Origin: JAGVSZ01 sp019137045
GTDB lineage: Bacteria > Pseudomonadota > Gammaproteobacteria > Burkholderiales > SG8-39
Assembly: GCA_046347635.1 (NCBI GenBank)
Contig: JAXMFT010000004.1
Coordinates: 297,997 to 361,996, forward strand
Length of the DNA stretch: 64,000 nt
Reading direction: 5' to 3'
Made by a program: the position numbers and the translations under genes. Shown here in pieces: positions 17,831 through 28,206 of this stretch (position 1 is the first letter of the stretch; the number at the start of each line of letters is the position of its first letter). The notes beneath the pieces were generated by a model. The model was not told the DNA's origin and ran no database searches. It saw only the letters and a list, made by a program, of their open reading frames with translations.

Positions 17831-18280
17831 CTAGCGGTGCGCGACGCGCAGGGGCCGGCGCACGTCGTTCAGCCGCTCGAACACGATGCGCTCGACCGGG
17901 TCGCCCGCGCCGAGGTCCACGGCGACGGCCGTCGGACCGTGATACGGCGCGTGGTTGAGCATGCGCTCGAAGCTCGCGCGCACCGGGTCCGCGTCGACCG
18001 CGACCGCGCCGGCGGGCCGCGCCGCGCCCGGCTCGCGCCAGTGCAGCGCCGTCTCCACCGGGTCCTTCACCCCGCGCGCGACGGTGACGGCGGTCGGGCC
18101 GTAGTAGGGCTCGTGGCGGAGCATGTTCGCGAAGCTCGCTTCGACATTCGTCCAGTATGGGTCGGCTGTGCCTTGGTCGTCGGCGAGCGCAACGGCGGGG
18201 GCGGCGGCGACGGCGACGGCGACGATGGCCGCAGCGGAGAAGCGGGCAGCGAGCATCGTGACGGCGAGGCGGGTGTACAT
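17831..18280 (-). CDS. Exported protein with two 30-residue repeats, unknown function
   Basis: 149 residues from the ATG at 18280, which has a perfect TAGGAGGAA ribosome site; an in-frame upstream extension is not supported. Signal peptide spans roughly residues 1-33 (hydrophobic Ala/Val-rich run ending ALA then DD). The mature protein holds two copies of one unit: [16 protein letters not shown]...DPVE and [16 protein letters not shown]...DPVE. The conserved F-x2-ML-x-H-x-PY-x-GPTAV core suggests a small repeated fold. I do not recognise the family. Confidence 0.7.
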   Translation of the reverse strand: MYTRLAVTMLAARFSAAAIVAVAVAAAPAVALADDQGTADPYWTNVEASFANMLRHEPYYGPTAVTVARGVKDPVETALHWREPGAARPAGAVAVDADPVRASFERMLNHAPYHGPTAVAVDLGAGDPVERIVFERLNDVRRPLRVAHR

Positions 18281-18573
18281 GGCGTTCCTCCTATCGGTCT
18301 TGGTTGGGTCCGGTTTCGGGTTTCCCCTTCGCCGCACTCCTTATCAAGTGCCGTGCCAGCTTCGAAAATCCCAGAAAAACAGAACGTTATGCCGAGGCAC
18401 GGGACCCGCGCGGCGGTCGGCGCCGTTGGCGATCACCAACACCGACGCCACGAGCTAGGCGCAACGCCTTGATCGCAAGCGCAAAACGGGTGTTGGAGCG
18501 GGCCAACGCGCGGCCCGATTTCCGTGATCGCAATGACTGCACGCCTCCCGCCGCCCGTGGAGACTCGCCCCGC

Positions 18574-21500
18574 ATGGACCGGAGCGCCACCGCGATCGCC
18601 GCGCCCGACGACGATCTCCTCGCCGCCGCGTTCGAGGTTGCGGGCGTCGGCGTGTGCTTCGCGGACGATCGCGGGCACCTCATCCGCGTCAATCCGAAGT
18701 TCTGCACGATGCTCGGCTACGCGGCCGCGGAGCTGATCGGCGAGTCGTTCACGACGATCGCGCCGCCCGAGGTGGTCGCGAACGCCGGCCGCTTCCTCGG
18801 CGCGCTGCTCAAGAACTCCCCCAACGTGCCCGAGGAATGGCGCATCCGCCGCAAGGACGGCGGCTTCCTGGTCGGGCTGGTGAGCTTCCGCACGATTGCG
18901 CGGGCCGACGCGAGCCGCGTGATCATCATCACGTTCACCGACATCCACGCGCGCAAGCAGGCCGAGGAGGAATTGCGCGCGAGCGAGCAGCGCTTCCGGC
19001 AGATCTCCGAGACGATCTCGGAGGTGTTCTGGATGACCGACCCGGCGAAGGAGACCATGCTCTACGTCAGCCCGGCGTACGAGCGCGTGTGGGGGCGCAG
19101 CGTCGCCTCGCTCTACGCCGACCCGGGGTCCTTCCTCGTGGCCATCCATCCCGCCGACCGCGCGCGCGTCGCCAGCGCGCTGGCGAATCAGGCGCGCGGC
19201 GGCTACGACGAGACCTACCGGGTGGTGCGGCCCGACGGCGCGGTGAGCTGGGTGCGCGACCGGGCCTTCCCGGTGCGCGACGCCGCGGGGCGCGTGGTCC
19301 GCATCACCGGGATCGCCGCCGACATCACGACCGAGCACCGCGCGCTCGATGAGATCCGGCGCCTGAACCGCGCGCTCGAGCAGCGCGTGGCCGAGCGCAC
19401 CGCCGAGCTCACCGAGCAGCTCGCCGCGCTCGAGTCGGCGCGCGCCGCGCTCGCGCGGAGCGAGGCGCTCCACCGCAACGTGGTGAACAACGTTTCCGAG
19501 GGCATCATGATCGTGCAGGACGCGCGCATGGTGTTCGCCAACCCGCGCATCCCGGAGATCACCGGCTACCCGCTCGAAGAGCTGATCGCGCGGCCGTTCG
19601 TCGAGCTGATCCACCCCGAAGACCGCGGCGAGGCCGACGAACGGTACCAGCGCCGGATGCGCGGCGAGCCGGTGGACGCGCGCGTCGCCTTCCGCATCGT
19701 GCACAAGTCGGGGCGCACGCTGTGGATCGAGCTCTCGGTGGTGATGACGGAGTGGCTCGGCCGGCCGGCGACGCTCTCGTTCATGACCGACGTGACCGCG
19801 CGCAAGCGCGCCGAGGAGGCGCTGCGGCGCTCCGAGGAGAACTACCGCAACGTCATCGACAACATGGGCGAGGGGCTCGTCGTCGCTCAGGGCGCGCGCA
19901 TCGTGTTCGCGAACCCGAGCGCGGAGCGCCTGTCCGGTTACACGCTCGCAGAGCTCCACTCCGTGGACTTCATCGACACGATCATCCATCCCGACGACCG
20001 CGCCATGGCGGTGGACCGGTACCAACGCAGGATGCGCGGCGAGCCGATCGAGCAGCACTACGTCTTTCGCATCGTGTGCAAGGACGGCACCGTCAAGTGG
20101 ATGCAGGTCTCTGCGGTGCGCATCGACTGGCACGGCGCGCCCGCGAGCCTGTCGTTCCTGTTCGACGTCACCGAGCGCCTGCGGCTCGAGGCGCAGCTGA
20201 AGCGCACGCTCGAGGAGCGCGAGGTCATCCTCGAGAACTCGATCGTCGCGATCGTGTTTCTGAACCACGAGGGCCGCGTGGTGTGGGCGAACCGCGCCTC
20301 CGAGCAGATGTTCGGCGCCGACCGGCGGGACTGGACCGGCCGATCGGTCGAGCTCTTCTTCGCCTCGCGCGAGGCGTGCGTCGCCACCGGATCGGCGGTC
20401 GCCGCTGCGGTGCTGTCGGGCAAGGCCTACGAGACCGAGCTGGAGATGCGCCGGCACGACGGCACCCCGTTCTGGGTGTACCTGTCGGGCAAGGCGGTGA
20501 ACGCCTCCGATCTCTCGCTCGGCACCGTGTGGGCGATCGTGGACATCAGCGAGCGCAAGGCGCTCGAAGACGAACTGCGCCGGGCCGCGTCCGAACGCGA
20601 GGCGATCCTCGAGAACGTGCGCGTCGGCATCGTCCACGTCGTCGGCCGCGCGTACCGGTGGGTGAACCCCGCGTTCGCCGCGATGGTCGGCTGCGAGCCG
20701 CAGGAGATGATCGGCATGTCCACCCGGGTGCTCTACGTGGACGAGGCGACCTGGATGCGGGTCGGGGCCGAGGCGTACCCGCTCCTCGCCCGGGGCCGGC
20801 CGTACAGCGCCGAGGTGCAGGGGCGGCGCAAGGACGGAACGCTCTTCTGGGCGCAGGTCCACGGCGGCTCGGTCGAGCCCGGGCACCCCGAGCGCGGCAC
20901 GATCTGGAGCGTCATCGACGTCACCGAGCGGCGCCGGGCGCAGGAGGACATGCGCCGGGCGCTCGAGAAGCAGCGCGAGCTCGCCGACCTCAAGTCGCGC
21001 TTCGTGTCGATGACCTCGCACGAGTTCCGCACGCCGCTCGCGGCCATCCAGTCCTCGGCGGAGCTGCTGCGCGACTACTGGCAGCGCCTGCCCGAGGACG
21101 AGCGCGCGGAGCTGGTCGGCATCATCGCCGCCTCGGTCCGGCGCATGAGCGGGATGCTCGACGACGTGCTCGCGATCGGCAAGGCCGACGCGGAGAAGCT
21201 CGCGTTCGACCCGCAGCCGCTCGAGCTGATGGCGTTCTGCGGGGCGGTGGTGGAGGAGGTGCAGCGCGCCGCCGAGGCGCCGCCCGGCGCGCAGGTGCAA
21301 GTGCGCGGCGCGATCGAGCGCTGCGTGGTGCAGGCCGACGAGAAGCTGCTGCGGCACATCCTCGGCAACCTGCTCGGCAACGCGCTCAAGTACTCGAACG
21401 GCGGCGCGGTGCACTTCGACATCGACTGCCGGCCGGAGTCGGTGGCGTTCACGGTGACCGATCGCGGCATCGGCATCCCGGCGTACGACCTGCCCCACCT

Positions 21501-21669
21501 ACTCGTGGCGTTCCACCGCGCGCGCAACGTCGGCGCGATCGCCGGCACCGGCCTCGGGCTCGCGATCGTCAAGCGCTGCGTCGACCTGCACGGCGGGACG
21601 ATCGCGGTGGAGAGCCGGGTCGGCGAGGGCACGCGCTTCGTGGTCACGCTGCCGCGCGCGCGGGTCTAG
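18574..21669 (+). CDS. Multi-PAS sensor histidine kinase
   Basis: 1031 residues from the ATG at 18574; the upstream in-frame part is low-complexity and unsupported. Six PAS domains at about 13-125, 140-255, 303-410, 425-540, 550-665 and 673-790, with a coiled coil between the second and third. PAS3 and PAS4 are very alike (both contain YQRRMRGEP), suggesting a recent duplication. HisKA at about 805-870 with phosphoacceptor His816 (MTSHEFRTPLAAIQSSAELL); HATPase_c with N-box NLLGNALKYS, DRGIGIP and GTGLGLAIVK. No transmembrane segment is seen, so it is probably cytosolic. The receiver gene follows three bases later. Confidence 0.95.
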   Translation: MDRSATAIAAPDDDLLAAAFEVAGVGVCFADDRGHLIRVNPKFCTMLGYAAAELIGESFTTIAPPEVVANAGRFLGALLKNSPNVPEEWRIRRKDGGFLVGLVSFRTIARADASRVIIITFTDIHARKQAEEELRASEQRFRQISETISEVFWMTDPAKETMLYVSPAYERVWGRSVASLYADPGSFLVAIHPADRARVASALANQARGGYDETYRVVRPDGAVSWVRDRAFPVRDAAGRVVRITGIAADITTEHRALDEIRRLNRALEQRVAERTAELTEQLAALESARAALARSEALHRNVVNNVSEGIMIVQDARMVFANPRIPEITGYPLEELIARPFVELIHPEDRGEADERYQRRMRGEPVDARVAFRIVHKSGRTLWIELSVVMTEWLGRPATLSFMTDVTARKRAEEALRRSEENYRNVIDNMGEGLVVAQGARIVFANPSAERLSGYTLAELHSVDFIDTIIHPDDRAMAVDRYQRRMRGEPIEQHYVFRIVCKDGTVKWMQVSAVRIDWHGAPASLSFLFDVTERLRLEAQLKRTLEEREVILENSIVAIVFLNHEGRVVWANRASEQMFGADRRDWTGRSVELFFASREACVATGSAVAAAVLSGKAYETELEMRRHDGTPFWVYLSGKAVNASDLSLGTVWAIVDISERKALEDELRRAASEREAILENVRVGIVHVVGRAYRWVNPAFAAMVGCEPQEMIGMSTRVLYVDEATWMRVGAEAYPLLARGRPYSAEVQGRRKDGTLFWAQVHGGSVEPGHPERGTIWSVIDVTERRRAQEDMRRALEKQRELADLKSRFVSMTSHEFRTPLAAIQSSAELLRDYWQRLPEDERAELVGIIAASVRRMSGMLDDVLAIGKADAEKLAFDPQPLELMAFCGAVVEEVQRAAEAPPGAQVQVRGAIERCVVQADEKLLRHILGNLLGNALKYSNGGAVHFDIDCRPESVAFTVTDRGIGIPAYDLPHLLVAFHRARNVGAIAGTGLGLAIVKRCVDLHGGTIAVESRVGEGTRFVVTLPRARV

Positions 21670-21672
21670 CGC

Positions 21673-22038
21673 ATGGCCCGCATCCTGCTGATCGAGGACG
21701 ACGCGCAGATCCGCGCCAACGTGCGGCGGTACCTGGCGCTCAACGGCCACGAGGTCACGGAGGCCGCGGATGGCGCGGCCGGGCTCGCGGCGGCCCGCGG
21801 CGCGCGTCCCGACCTCGTGCTGTGCGACGTGATGATGCCCGGGCTCGACGGCTTCGGCGTGCTCGCGGCGCTGCGCGCGGCGCCGGCGACCGCGGGGATT
21901 GCGTTCGTCTTCATCACCGCCAGCGCCGAGCGCGAGGCGATGGCGCGCGGGCTCGAGCTCGGCGCGGCGGACTACGTGGTGAAGCCGTTCGACCTCGCCA
22001 CGCTCGGCGCGGTGCTCGCGAAGCACCTGCCGCGCTGA
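21673..22038 (+). CDS. Single-domain response regulator (CheY-like)
   Basis: 121 residues: one receiver domain and no output domain. Acidic pocket IEDDAQ, phosphoacceptor Asp in DLVLCDVMMPGLDGFGVL, Thr in FVFITASAERE and Lys in YVVKPFD are all present. It lies three bases after the six-PAS kinase, so it is very likely its phosphotransfer partner. Lacking a DNA-binding domain, it must act by protein contact or pass phosphate on. Confidence 0.93.
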   Translation: MARILLIEDDAQIRANVRRYLALNGHEVTEAADGAAGLAAARGARPDLVLCDVMMPGLDGFGVLAALRAAPATAGIAFVFITASAEREAMARGLELGAADYVVKPFDLATLGAVLAKHLPR

Positions 22039-22051
22039 GCGCGCGCGGACC

Positions 22052-23416
<1,365 letters not shown>

Positions 23417-23640
23417 CGTACTGCGGCCGCCCCCCGTGCCAAGCGATGCAGGTCACGGGCGGACGAGGCGGCGCGCCGGCCGCGCCCGGGGCCGCGCGCG
23501 GGCGCGGCGCCCAATTCTTGATGCCTGCTAAATGCTTCTGACCCGCAATTGGCGAGAGTTCGCTCTCCGGCGACTGCGGAGGCGCGGGCGCGCCGCCGTG
23601 CCGCCCGGGCCGCAGCCGGACCCAGACGGAGGCATGGACG

Positions 23641-25071
23641 ATGAAGCTCTTCGAACCGCTCGACATCTCCGGGATGCGGATCCCGAACCGCATCATGGTC
23701 CCGGCGATGGTCACGCACCTGTGCGGCGAGGACGGCGTCGTCACCGACCAGACGATCGCGCGCTACGTGCGCTATGCCAGCGGCGGCGCCGGGCTGATCG
23801 TGGTCGAGGCGATGGCCGTGCACCAGGTGAAGTCCGGGCCGCTGCTGCGCATCAGCGCCGATGCGTTCGTGCCCGGCCTGCGCGAGCTCACCCGGCGCGT
23901 GCACGACGCGGGCGACGCGAAGGTCGTCCCGCAGATCATCCACTTCCTCAAGGTGGCGCGGTCGGGCTGGCGCCAGACCGTCGACCTGCTCGCGTTGGAG
24001 GACATCGACCGGATCGTGGACGAGTTCGGCGCCGCGGCCGCGCGCGCACGCGAGGCCGGCTTCGACGGCGCCGAGCTGCACTCGGCGCACGCGTACACCC
24101 TGTCGTCCTTCCTATCGCGCACCAACCCGCGCACCGACGCGTACGGCGGCCAGACGCTCGAAGGCCGGCTGCACCTGATTCGCCGCGTGCTGGCGAGCGC
24201 GCGCCGCCGCGCCGGGGCGGATTTCCCGATCGGCGTGCGCTTCAACGGCGAGGAGTTCATCAAGAACGGGTACACGGTGCAGGAATCGCGGCTGATCGCG
24301 CTGCGGCTCGCCGAGATGGGCGCGGCCTACCTGTCGCTCTCGGCCGGCGGCAAGTTCGAGGACGCGGTGCACGAGCCCGGGCAGGTGCTCTTTCCGTATT
24401 CGGGCTACTCCGGCGACCGCGCGATGCCGGGCGACTGGCTGCCGCGCGGGCTGCACGTGCACCTCGCCGCCGAGATCAAGGCGTTCCTGGCGGCGAACGG
24501 GCACGCGACGCCGGTCGCGATCGCCGGCAAGCTCTCCGACCCGGACGACGCCGAGCGCGTCGTGGCCGAGGGCAAGGCCGACGTCGTGGCGATCGCGCGC
24601 GGTCTGCTCGCCGATCCCGACTGGCCGAACAAGGTCAAGCGCGGCGAGCGCGCGCGCATCGTCGAGTGCGACTACTGCAACGTGTGCAAGGCGCTCGACG
24701 GCACGCACCGCCCCGTGATCTGCACGCTCTGGCCGCAGGGCGCGCTGCAGGCGAGCGCCGACGACTCCGCTGCGCCGCCGCTCGCATGGGCGGCGGGCGC
24801 GCTCGAGGCGACGGTGGAGAGCGGACGGGTCGCGCTGAAGTGGCCGAAGGCGCCGGGCGCCGGGTACTACGACGTCTTTCGCGCGGACGATCTCGGCAAC
24901 GTGGGGCTGCTCGACGCGCTGAAGGTCACCCACTGGACCGACGGCACGGTGATCGCCGGCCAACGCTACCGCTACCACGTCCGCGCCCGCACGGCGGGCG
25001 GCCGCGCCGGTCCGGCGTCGAACACGGTCAGCGTCTTCGTGCCGGTGCCGGGCGAGCAACCCGGCCGATAA
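23641..25071 (+). CDS. NADH:flavin oxidoreductase (old yellow enzyme family) with extra C-terminal beta domain
   Basis: 476 residues. Residues about 1-365 are an OYE-type TIM barrel (KLFEPLDISGMRIPNRIM; GFDGAELHSAHAYTLSSFLS; TDAYGG; VVAIARGLLADPDWPNKV). Next comes a cysteine cluster CDYCNVCK plus a later Cys, spaced C-x2-C-x2-C-x11-C; related [4Fe-4S] enzymes usually have C-x2-C-x3-C. The usual C-terminal NAD-binding domains are missing. Instead, residues about 375-470 read like a fibronectin type III-like fold (VALKWPKAPGAGYYDVFRAD, then YRYHVRARTAGGRAGPAS). Reduces enoates or similar; substrate unknown. Confidence 0.88.
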   Translation: MKLFEPLDISGMRIPNRIMVPAMVTHLCGEDGVVTDQTIARYVRYASGGAGLIVVEAMAVHQVKSGPLLRISADAFVPGLRELTRRVHDAGDAKVVPQIIHFLKVARSGWRQTVDLLALEDIDRIVDEFGAAAARAREAGFDGAELHSAHAYTLSSFLSRTNPRTDAYGGQTLEGRLHLIRRVLASARRRAGADFPIGVRFNGEEFIKNGYTVQESRLIALRLAEMGAAYLSLSAGGKFEDAVHEPGQVLFPYSGYSGDRAMPGDWLPRGLHVHLAAEIKAFLAANGHATPVAIAGKLSDPDDAERVVAEGKADVVAIARGLLADPDWPNKVKRGERARIVECDYCNVCKALDGTHRPVICTLWPQGALQASADDSAAPPLAWAAGALEATVESGRVALKWPKAPGAGYYDVFRADDLGNVGLLDALKVTHWTDGTVIAGQRYRYHVRARTAGGRAGPASNTVSVFVPVPGEQPGR

Positions 25072-25088
25072 CTCCTTCGCTTCCGGGC

Positions 25089-25760
25089 CTACGCGAGCAC
25101 CACCTGCTCGGTGGTGAGCAGGCTCGGAGACTTGTCGCGGGCGACGAAGGTCGCGACGTCGGCGCGCAGCCGCTCGAACTCCGGGGTGGCGGCGGCCGCG
25201 CGCAGCGCGTTCATGTCGTCGAACCACATCATGGCGGCGCCGTCGAAGGCGGGCGTGCGGCCGGCGGCGTAGATCGAGCGCCGCGTGTGGCTCTGCACGT
25301 AGCGCCGGGCCGCGGGCGCGGCGGCGCCCAGCGCCCCGTGGTCCTTGCGCCAGTACTCGAAGAAGGCGTCGAGGGGCATGCCGGGCTTGTGCGTGACGAA
25401 GTCGACCGTCTTGATGCCGCCCGCGGGGGCCGGTCCGTCCTTGAGCACGTGCTCCTCGGTGATGATCGAGCCCATGGTCGCGCCGTCGATGAACTGCGGC
25501 TCGTCGGCGCGCACCGCGGCGTACTGGGGCGTGGCCGCGAGCGCCTTCAGCGCCCCGCTGTCGTCGAACCAGCTCTCGGCCACCCCGTCGAAGGCGGGCT
25601 CGCCCTTGCGGTAGGCGGAGGGCAGCACGTGGTTCTGGACGTACCTGCGGATCCCGGGCAGCGCGACGATGATGTCGGCGTGCGTCGTGCGCCAGTGCGC
25701 CTGGAAGTCCTCGACCGACATTCCCGGCCGGCGCTTGAAGAAGTAGATGATCTTGATCAT
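25089..25760 (-). CDS. Tandem EthD-domain protein
   Basis: 223 residues from the ATG at 25760; the frame continues far upstream only as a shadow of the ligase gene. Two ferredoxin-like EthD domains: residues about 1-110 (IIYFFKRRPGMSVEDFQAHW) and 118-220 (KTVDFVTHKPGMPLDAFFEY), each with a following RYVQ-H segment. EthD proteins accompany catabolic gene sets for ethers, steroids or aromatics and some act as dehydratases or monooxygenase helpers. It lies 26 bases after the acyl-adenylating ligase in the same operon, so a shared catabolic pathway is likely. Confidence 0.85.
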   Translation of the reverse strand: MIKIIYFFKRRPGMSVEDFQAHWRTTHADIIVALPGIRRYVQNHVLPSAYRKGEPAFDGVAESWFDDSGALKALAATPQYAAVRADEPQFIDGATMGSIITEEHVLKDGPAPAGGIKTVDFVTHKPGMPLDAFFEYWRKDHGALGAAAPAARRYVQSHTRRSIYAAGRTPAFDGAAMMWFDDMNALRAAAATPEFERLRADVATFVARDKSPSLLTTEQVVLA

Positions 25761-25786
25761 GGGAGGGTTCCTCGCCTGGTGCGCTG

Positions 25787-27457
25787 CTACGCCGCCTCGC
25801 CCTCGGCGCGCAGCCGGGCGGCGATGTCCGCGCGCAGGTCCTTCTTGCTGATCTTGCCCACGCTGGTGAGCGGGAAGCGGTCGACGATCTCCAGCCGCTC
25901 CGGCGCCTTGAAGCGCGCGATGCCCGCGCGCTCGAGGAACGCGCGCAGCGCCTCGAGCGTGAGCGGCGCGCCGGGGCGCCGGATCACGCACGCGCACACC
26001 GCCTCGCCGAGCACCGGGTGGGGCATGGCGACGACCGCGACGTTCTGCACCGCCGGATGGCGCAGCAGCGCGTTCTCCACTTCCTCGGCCGAGATCTTCT
26101 CGCCGCCGCGGTTGATGAGGTCCTTGACGCGGCCCTCGACCGAGAGGTTGCCCGACGCGGTGACCCGCACCAGGTCGCCCGTCCGGTAGAAGCCGTCGGG
26201 CGTGAACGACACGGCGTTGTGCTCCGGCGCCTTGTAGTACCCGCGGATCGTGTACGGACCGCGCGTGAGGAGCTCGCCGCGCTCGCCCGGGGCGACCGGC
26301 CTGCCGTCGTCGCCGACCACCATGATCTCGTCGTCCGGCGAGAGCGGCCGGCCCTGGGTGGTGTAGAGCACCTCGTCGGGATCGTCGAGGCGCGTGTAGT
26401 TGTTGAGCCCCTCGGCCATGCCGTAGACCTGCTGCACCGTCGCGCCGAGCAGCGGCTTCACCCGCTGCGCCACCTCCGCGCCCAGGCGCGAGCCGCCCAC
26501 CTGCACCGCCGCGAGCGAGGCGAGGTCGTGCTGCGCGCGCAGCGGCGAGGCGAGCCACTGGATGAGGACCGCCGGCACGACCGAGGTGTTGGTCACGCGC
26601 TCGCGCTCGATCAGCGGCAACGCGACCTCCGGGTTCGGGCTGGGCGCGAGCACCACCGTCGCGCCGCGCGAGAGCGCGCCGAGCACTCCCGGCGTGCCGA
26701 AGGAGAAGTTGTGCGCGATCGGCAGCACCGCGAGGAACACCGAGTCGGGCCCGAGCCCGGCCGCCGCGGCCGAGATGTCGACGATGTACGCGTAGTCGTC
26801 GTGCGTGTGCGGGATGAGCTTCGGCAGCCCGGTGGTGCCGCCGGACACCATGAAGAGCGCGACGTCCGCGGCCGCGGGCCGCGGCGCGGCGGCGGCGCCG
26901 GTCCCGCCCGCGCCCGGCGCGCGGCCGCGGATCATGGCGTCGAGCGCGATCGTGCCCGGCGGCGCATCCCCGCTCACCAGGACGTGCCGCAGGTGCGGCG
27001 TGTGCGGCGCGATCGCGCGGATCATCCCGACGTAGTCGAAGCCGCGCAGCTGCGCCGGCGCGACGTACGCCACCGCCTCCGAGAACGCGAGCAGGTGCCG
27101 GATCTCCGCCTCGCGGTGCGCCGGCAGCGCCAGCACCGGGAGCGCGCCGATCTTGAACAGCGCGAAGGCGACGTAGAGGAACTCCGGGGCGTTGTGGAGC
27201 TGGAGCAGCACCCGGTCGCGCGGGCGCAGGCCGAGCGCCGCGAACGCCTCCGCGGCGCGGTTCACCCGCCGCGCGAGCTCGGCATAGCTCACGCGCTCGG
27301 CGTCCGCGACGACGGCGGTGCGGGCTCCGCCGCGGGCGGTCCACTCGTCGAAGCAATCCCCGAGCGTCTTGCCCTTCCAGTAGCCCTTGCGGCGGTAGCG
27401 CTCCGCGAACTCGGGCGGGAAGGGGACGCATCCTTCCAGCAGTCCGTCGACACCCAT
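25787..27457 (-). CDS. Aryl acid-AMP/CoA ligase (EntE/DhbE-like)
   Basis: 556 residues. ANL-superfamily signatures: the P-loop-like MVSGGTTGLPKLIPHTH, QQVYGMAEGLNNYTR, YRTGDLVRVTASGNLSVEGR and the C-terminal GKISKKDLRADI lysine. The N-terminus (FPPEFAERYRRKGYWKGKTL) is characteristic of 2,3-dihydroxybenzoate/salicylate-AMP ligases. No siderophore synthase or carrier-protein gene is near. With an EthD protein downstream, a catabolic aryl-CoA ligase (salicylate or similar) is more likely than siderophore assembly. Substrate remains inferred. Confidence 0.88.
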   Translation of the reverse strand: MGVDGLLEGCVPFPPEFAERYRRKGYWKGKTLGDCFDEWTARGGARTAVVADAERVSYAELARRVNRAAEAFAALGLRPRDRVLLQLHNAPEFLYVAFALFKIGALPVLALPAHREAEIRHLLAFSEAVAYVAPAQLRGFDYVGMIRAIAPHTPHLRHVLVSGDAPPGTIALDAMIRGRAPGAGGTGAAAAPRPAAADVALFMVSGGTTGLPKLIPHTHDDYAYIVDISAAAAGLGPDSVFLAVLPIAHNFSFGTPGVLGALSRGATVVLAPSPNPEVALPLIERERVTNTSVVPAVLIQWLASPLRAQHDLASLAAVQVGGSRLGAEVAQRVKPLLGATVQQVYGMAEGLNNYTRLDDPDEVLYTTQGRPLSPDDEIMVVGDDGRPVAPGERGELLTRGPYTIRGYYKAPEHNAVSFTPDGFYRTGDLVRVTASGNLSVEGRVKDLINRGGEKISAEEVENALLRHPAVQNVAVVAMPHPVLGEAVCACVIRRPGAPLTLEALRAFLERAGIARFKAPERLEIVDRFPLTSVGKISKKDLRADIAARLRAEGEAA

Positions 27458-27642
27458 GACGCGCAGACCTCCCGGCTTGCCGGGACGAACGCCGGCCGCT
27501 GCATCCTAGTGCCGGAGTCCGGGGAAGCCATGACTTCGATCACGGTTATCGGCTGCGGCCGGCGGCGCCCGTGCGCGCCGCCCCGGGACAGCGTGTCCTG
27601 CGCCGGAAAAGTAGAATTTTGCGCAACCGGAGGAGCGACGTG

Positions 27643-28206
27643 ATGGAACACCGCGCGACGCGAGGCAGGCACCTGGACGCGACCGCGGTGCGCGCGCTCG
27701 ACGCGGTGGTGCGCACGCCCTTCGGCGCGGTGGGCATCCGCACCGAGGGCGTCGGGACCGAGGACGAGTGCGTCGCGGAGATCCTCTACCTCCCGCCGGG
27801 CAGCCCGGCGGTGAAGCCGCGGAACCGACTCGCCGCCCGCGCCGCCGCGCAGGTGGAGGCCTACCTGCGCGATCCCGCGGCGCCGTTCGCGCTGCCGCTC
27901 AAGCCGGTCGGCACGCGCTTCCAGCGGCGCGTGTGGGACCAGATCGCGGCCATCCCCGCCGGCGAGGTGCGCAGCTACGGCGCGGTCGCGCAGGCGCTCC
28001 GCTCGGGTCCCCGCCCGGTGGGGCAGGCCTGCGGCGCGAACCACTTTCCGCTCGCGATCCCGTGCCACCGCGTCGTGTCCTCGAGCGGCATCGGCGGCTT
28101 TGGGGGAGCGAGAGGGGCCCCCGACCCCTCTCGGGCCCGCAACGACGACGGCTTCCACATCGCGATCAAGCGCTGGCTGCTCGCGCACGAGGGCGTGCAG
28201 CTCTGA
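27643..28206 (+). CDS. ogt: Methylated-DNA--protein-cysteine methyltransferase
   Basis: 187 residues from the ATG at 27643 (GGAGGAG ribosome site; a GTG one codon earlier is possible). Active-site motif FPLAIPCHRVVSSSGIGGF holds the acceptor Cys. RFQRRVWDQIAAIPAGEVRS and SYGAVAQALRSG form the helix-turn-helix that binds DNA. It removes O6-alkyl groups from guanine by suicide transfer. The 3' end overlaps the xerD start by four bases. Confidence 0.93.
   Translation: MEHRATRGRHLDATAVRALDAVVRTPFGAVGIRTEGVGTEDECVAEILYLPPGSPAVKPRNRLAARAAAQVEAYLRDPAAPFALPLKPVGTRFQRRVWDQIAAIPAGEVRSYGAVAQALRSGPRPVGQACGANHFPLAIPCHRVVSSSGIGGFGGARGAPDPSRARNDDGFHIAIKRWLLAHEGVQL

Noticed and set aside
25761..27431. N-terminal 557-codon extension of the EthD gene frame
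   Set aside because: Shadow of the ligase gene; EthD similarity begins exactly at the ATG at 25760.
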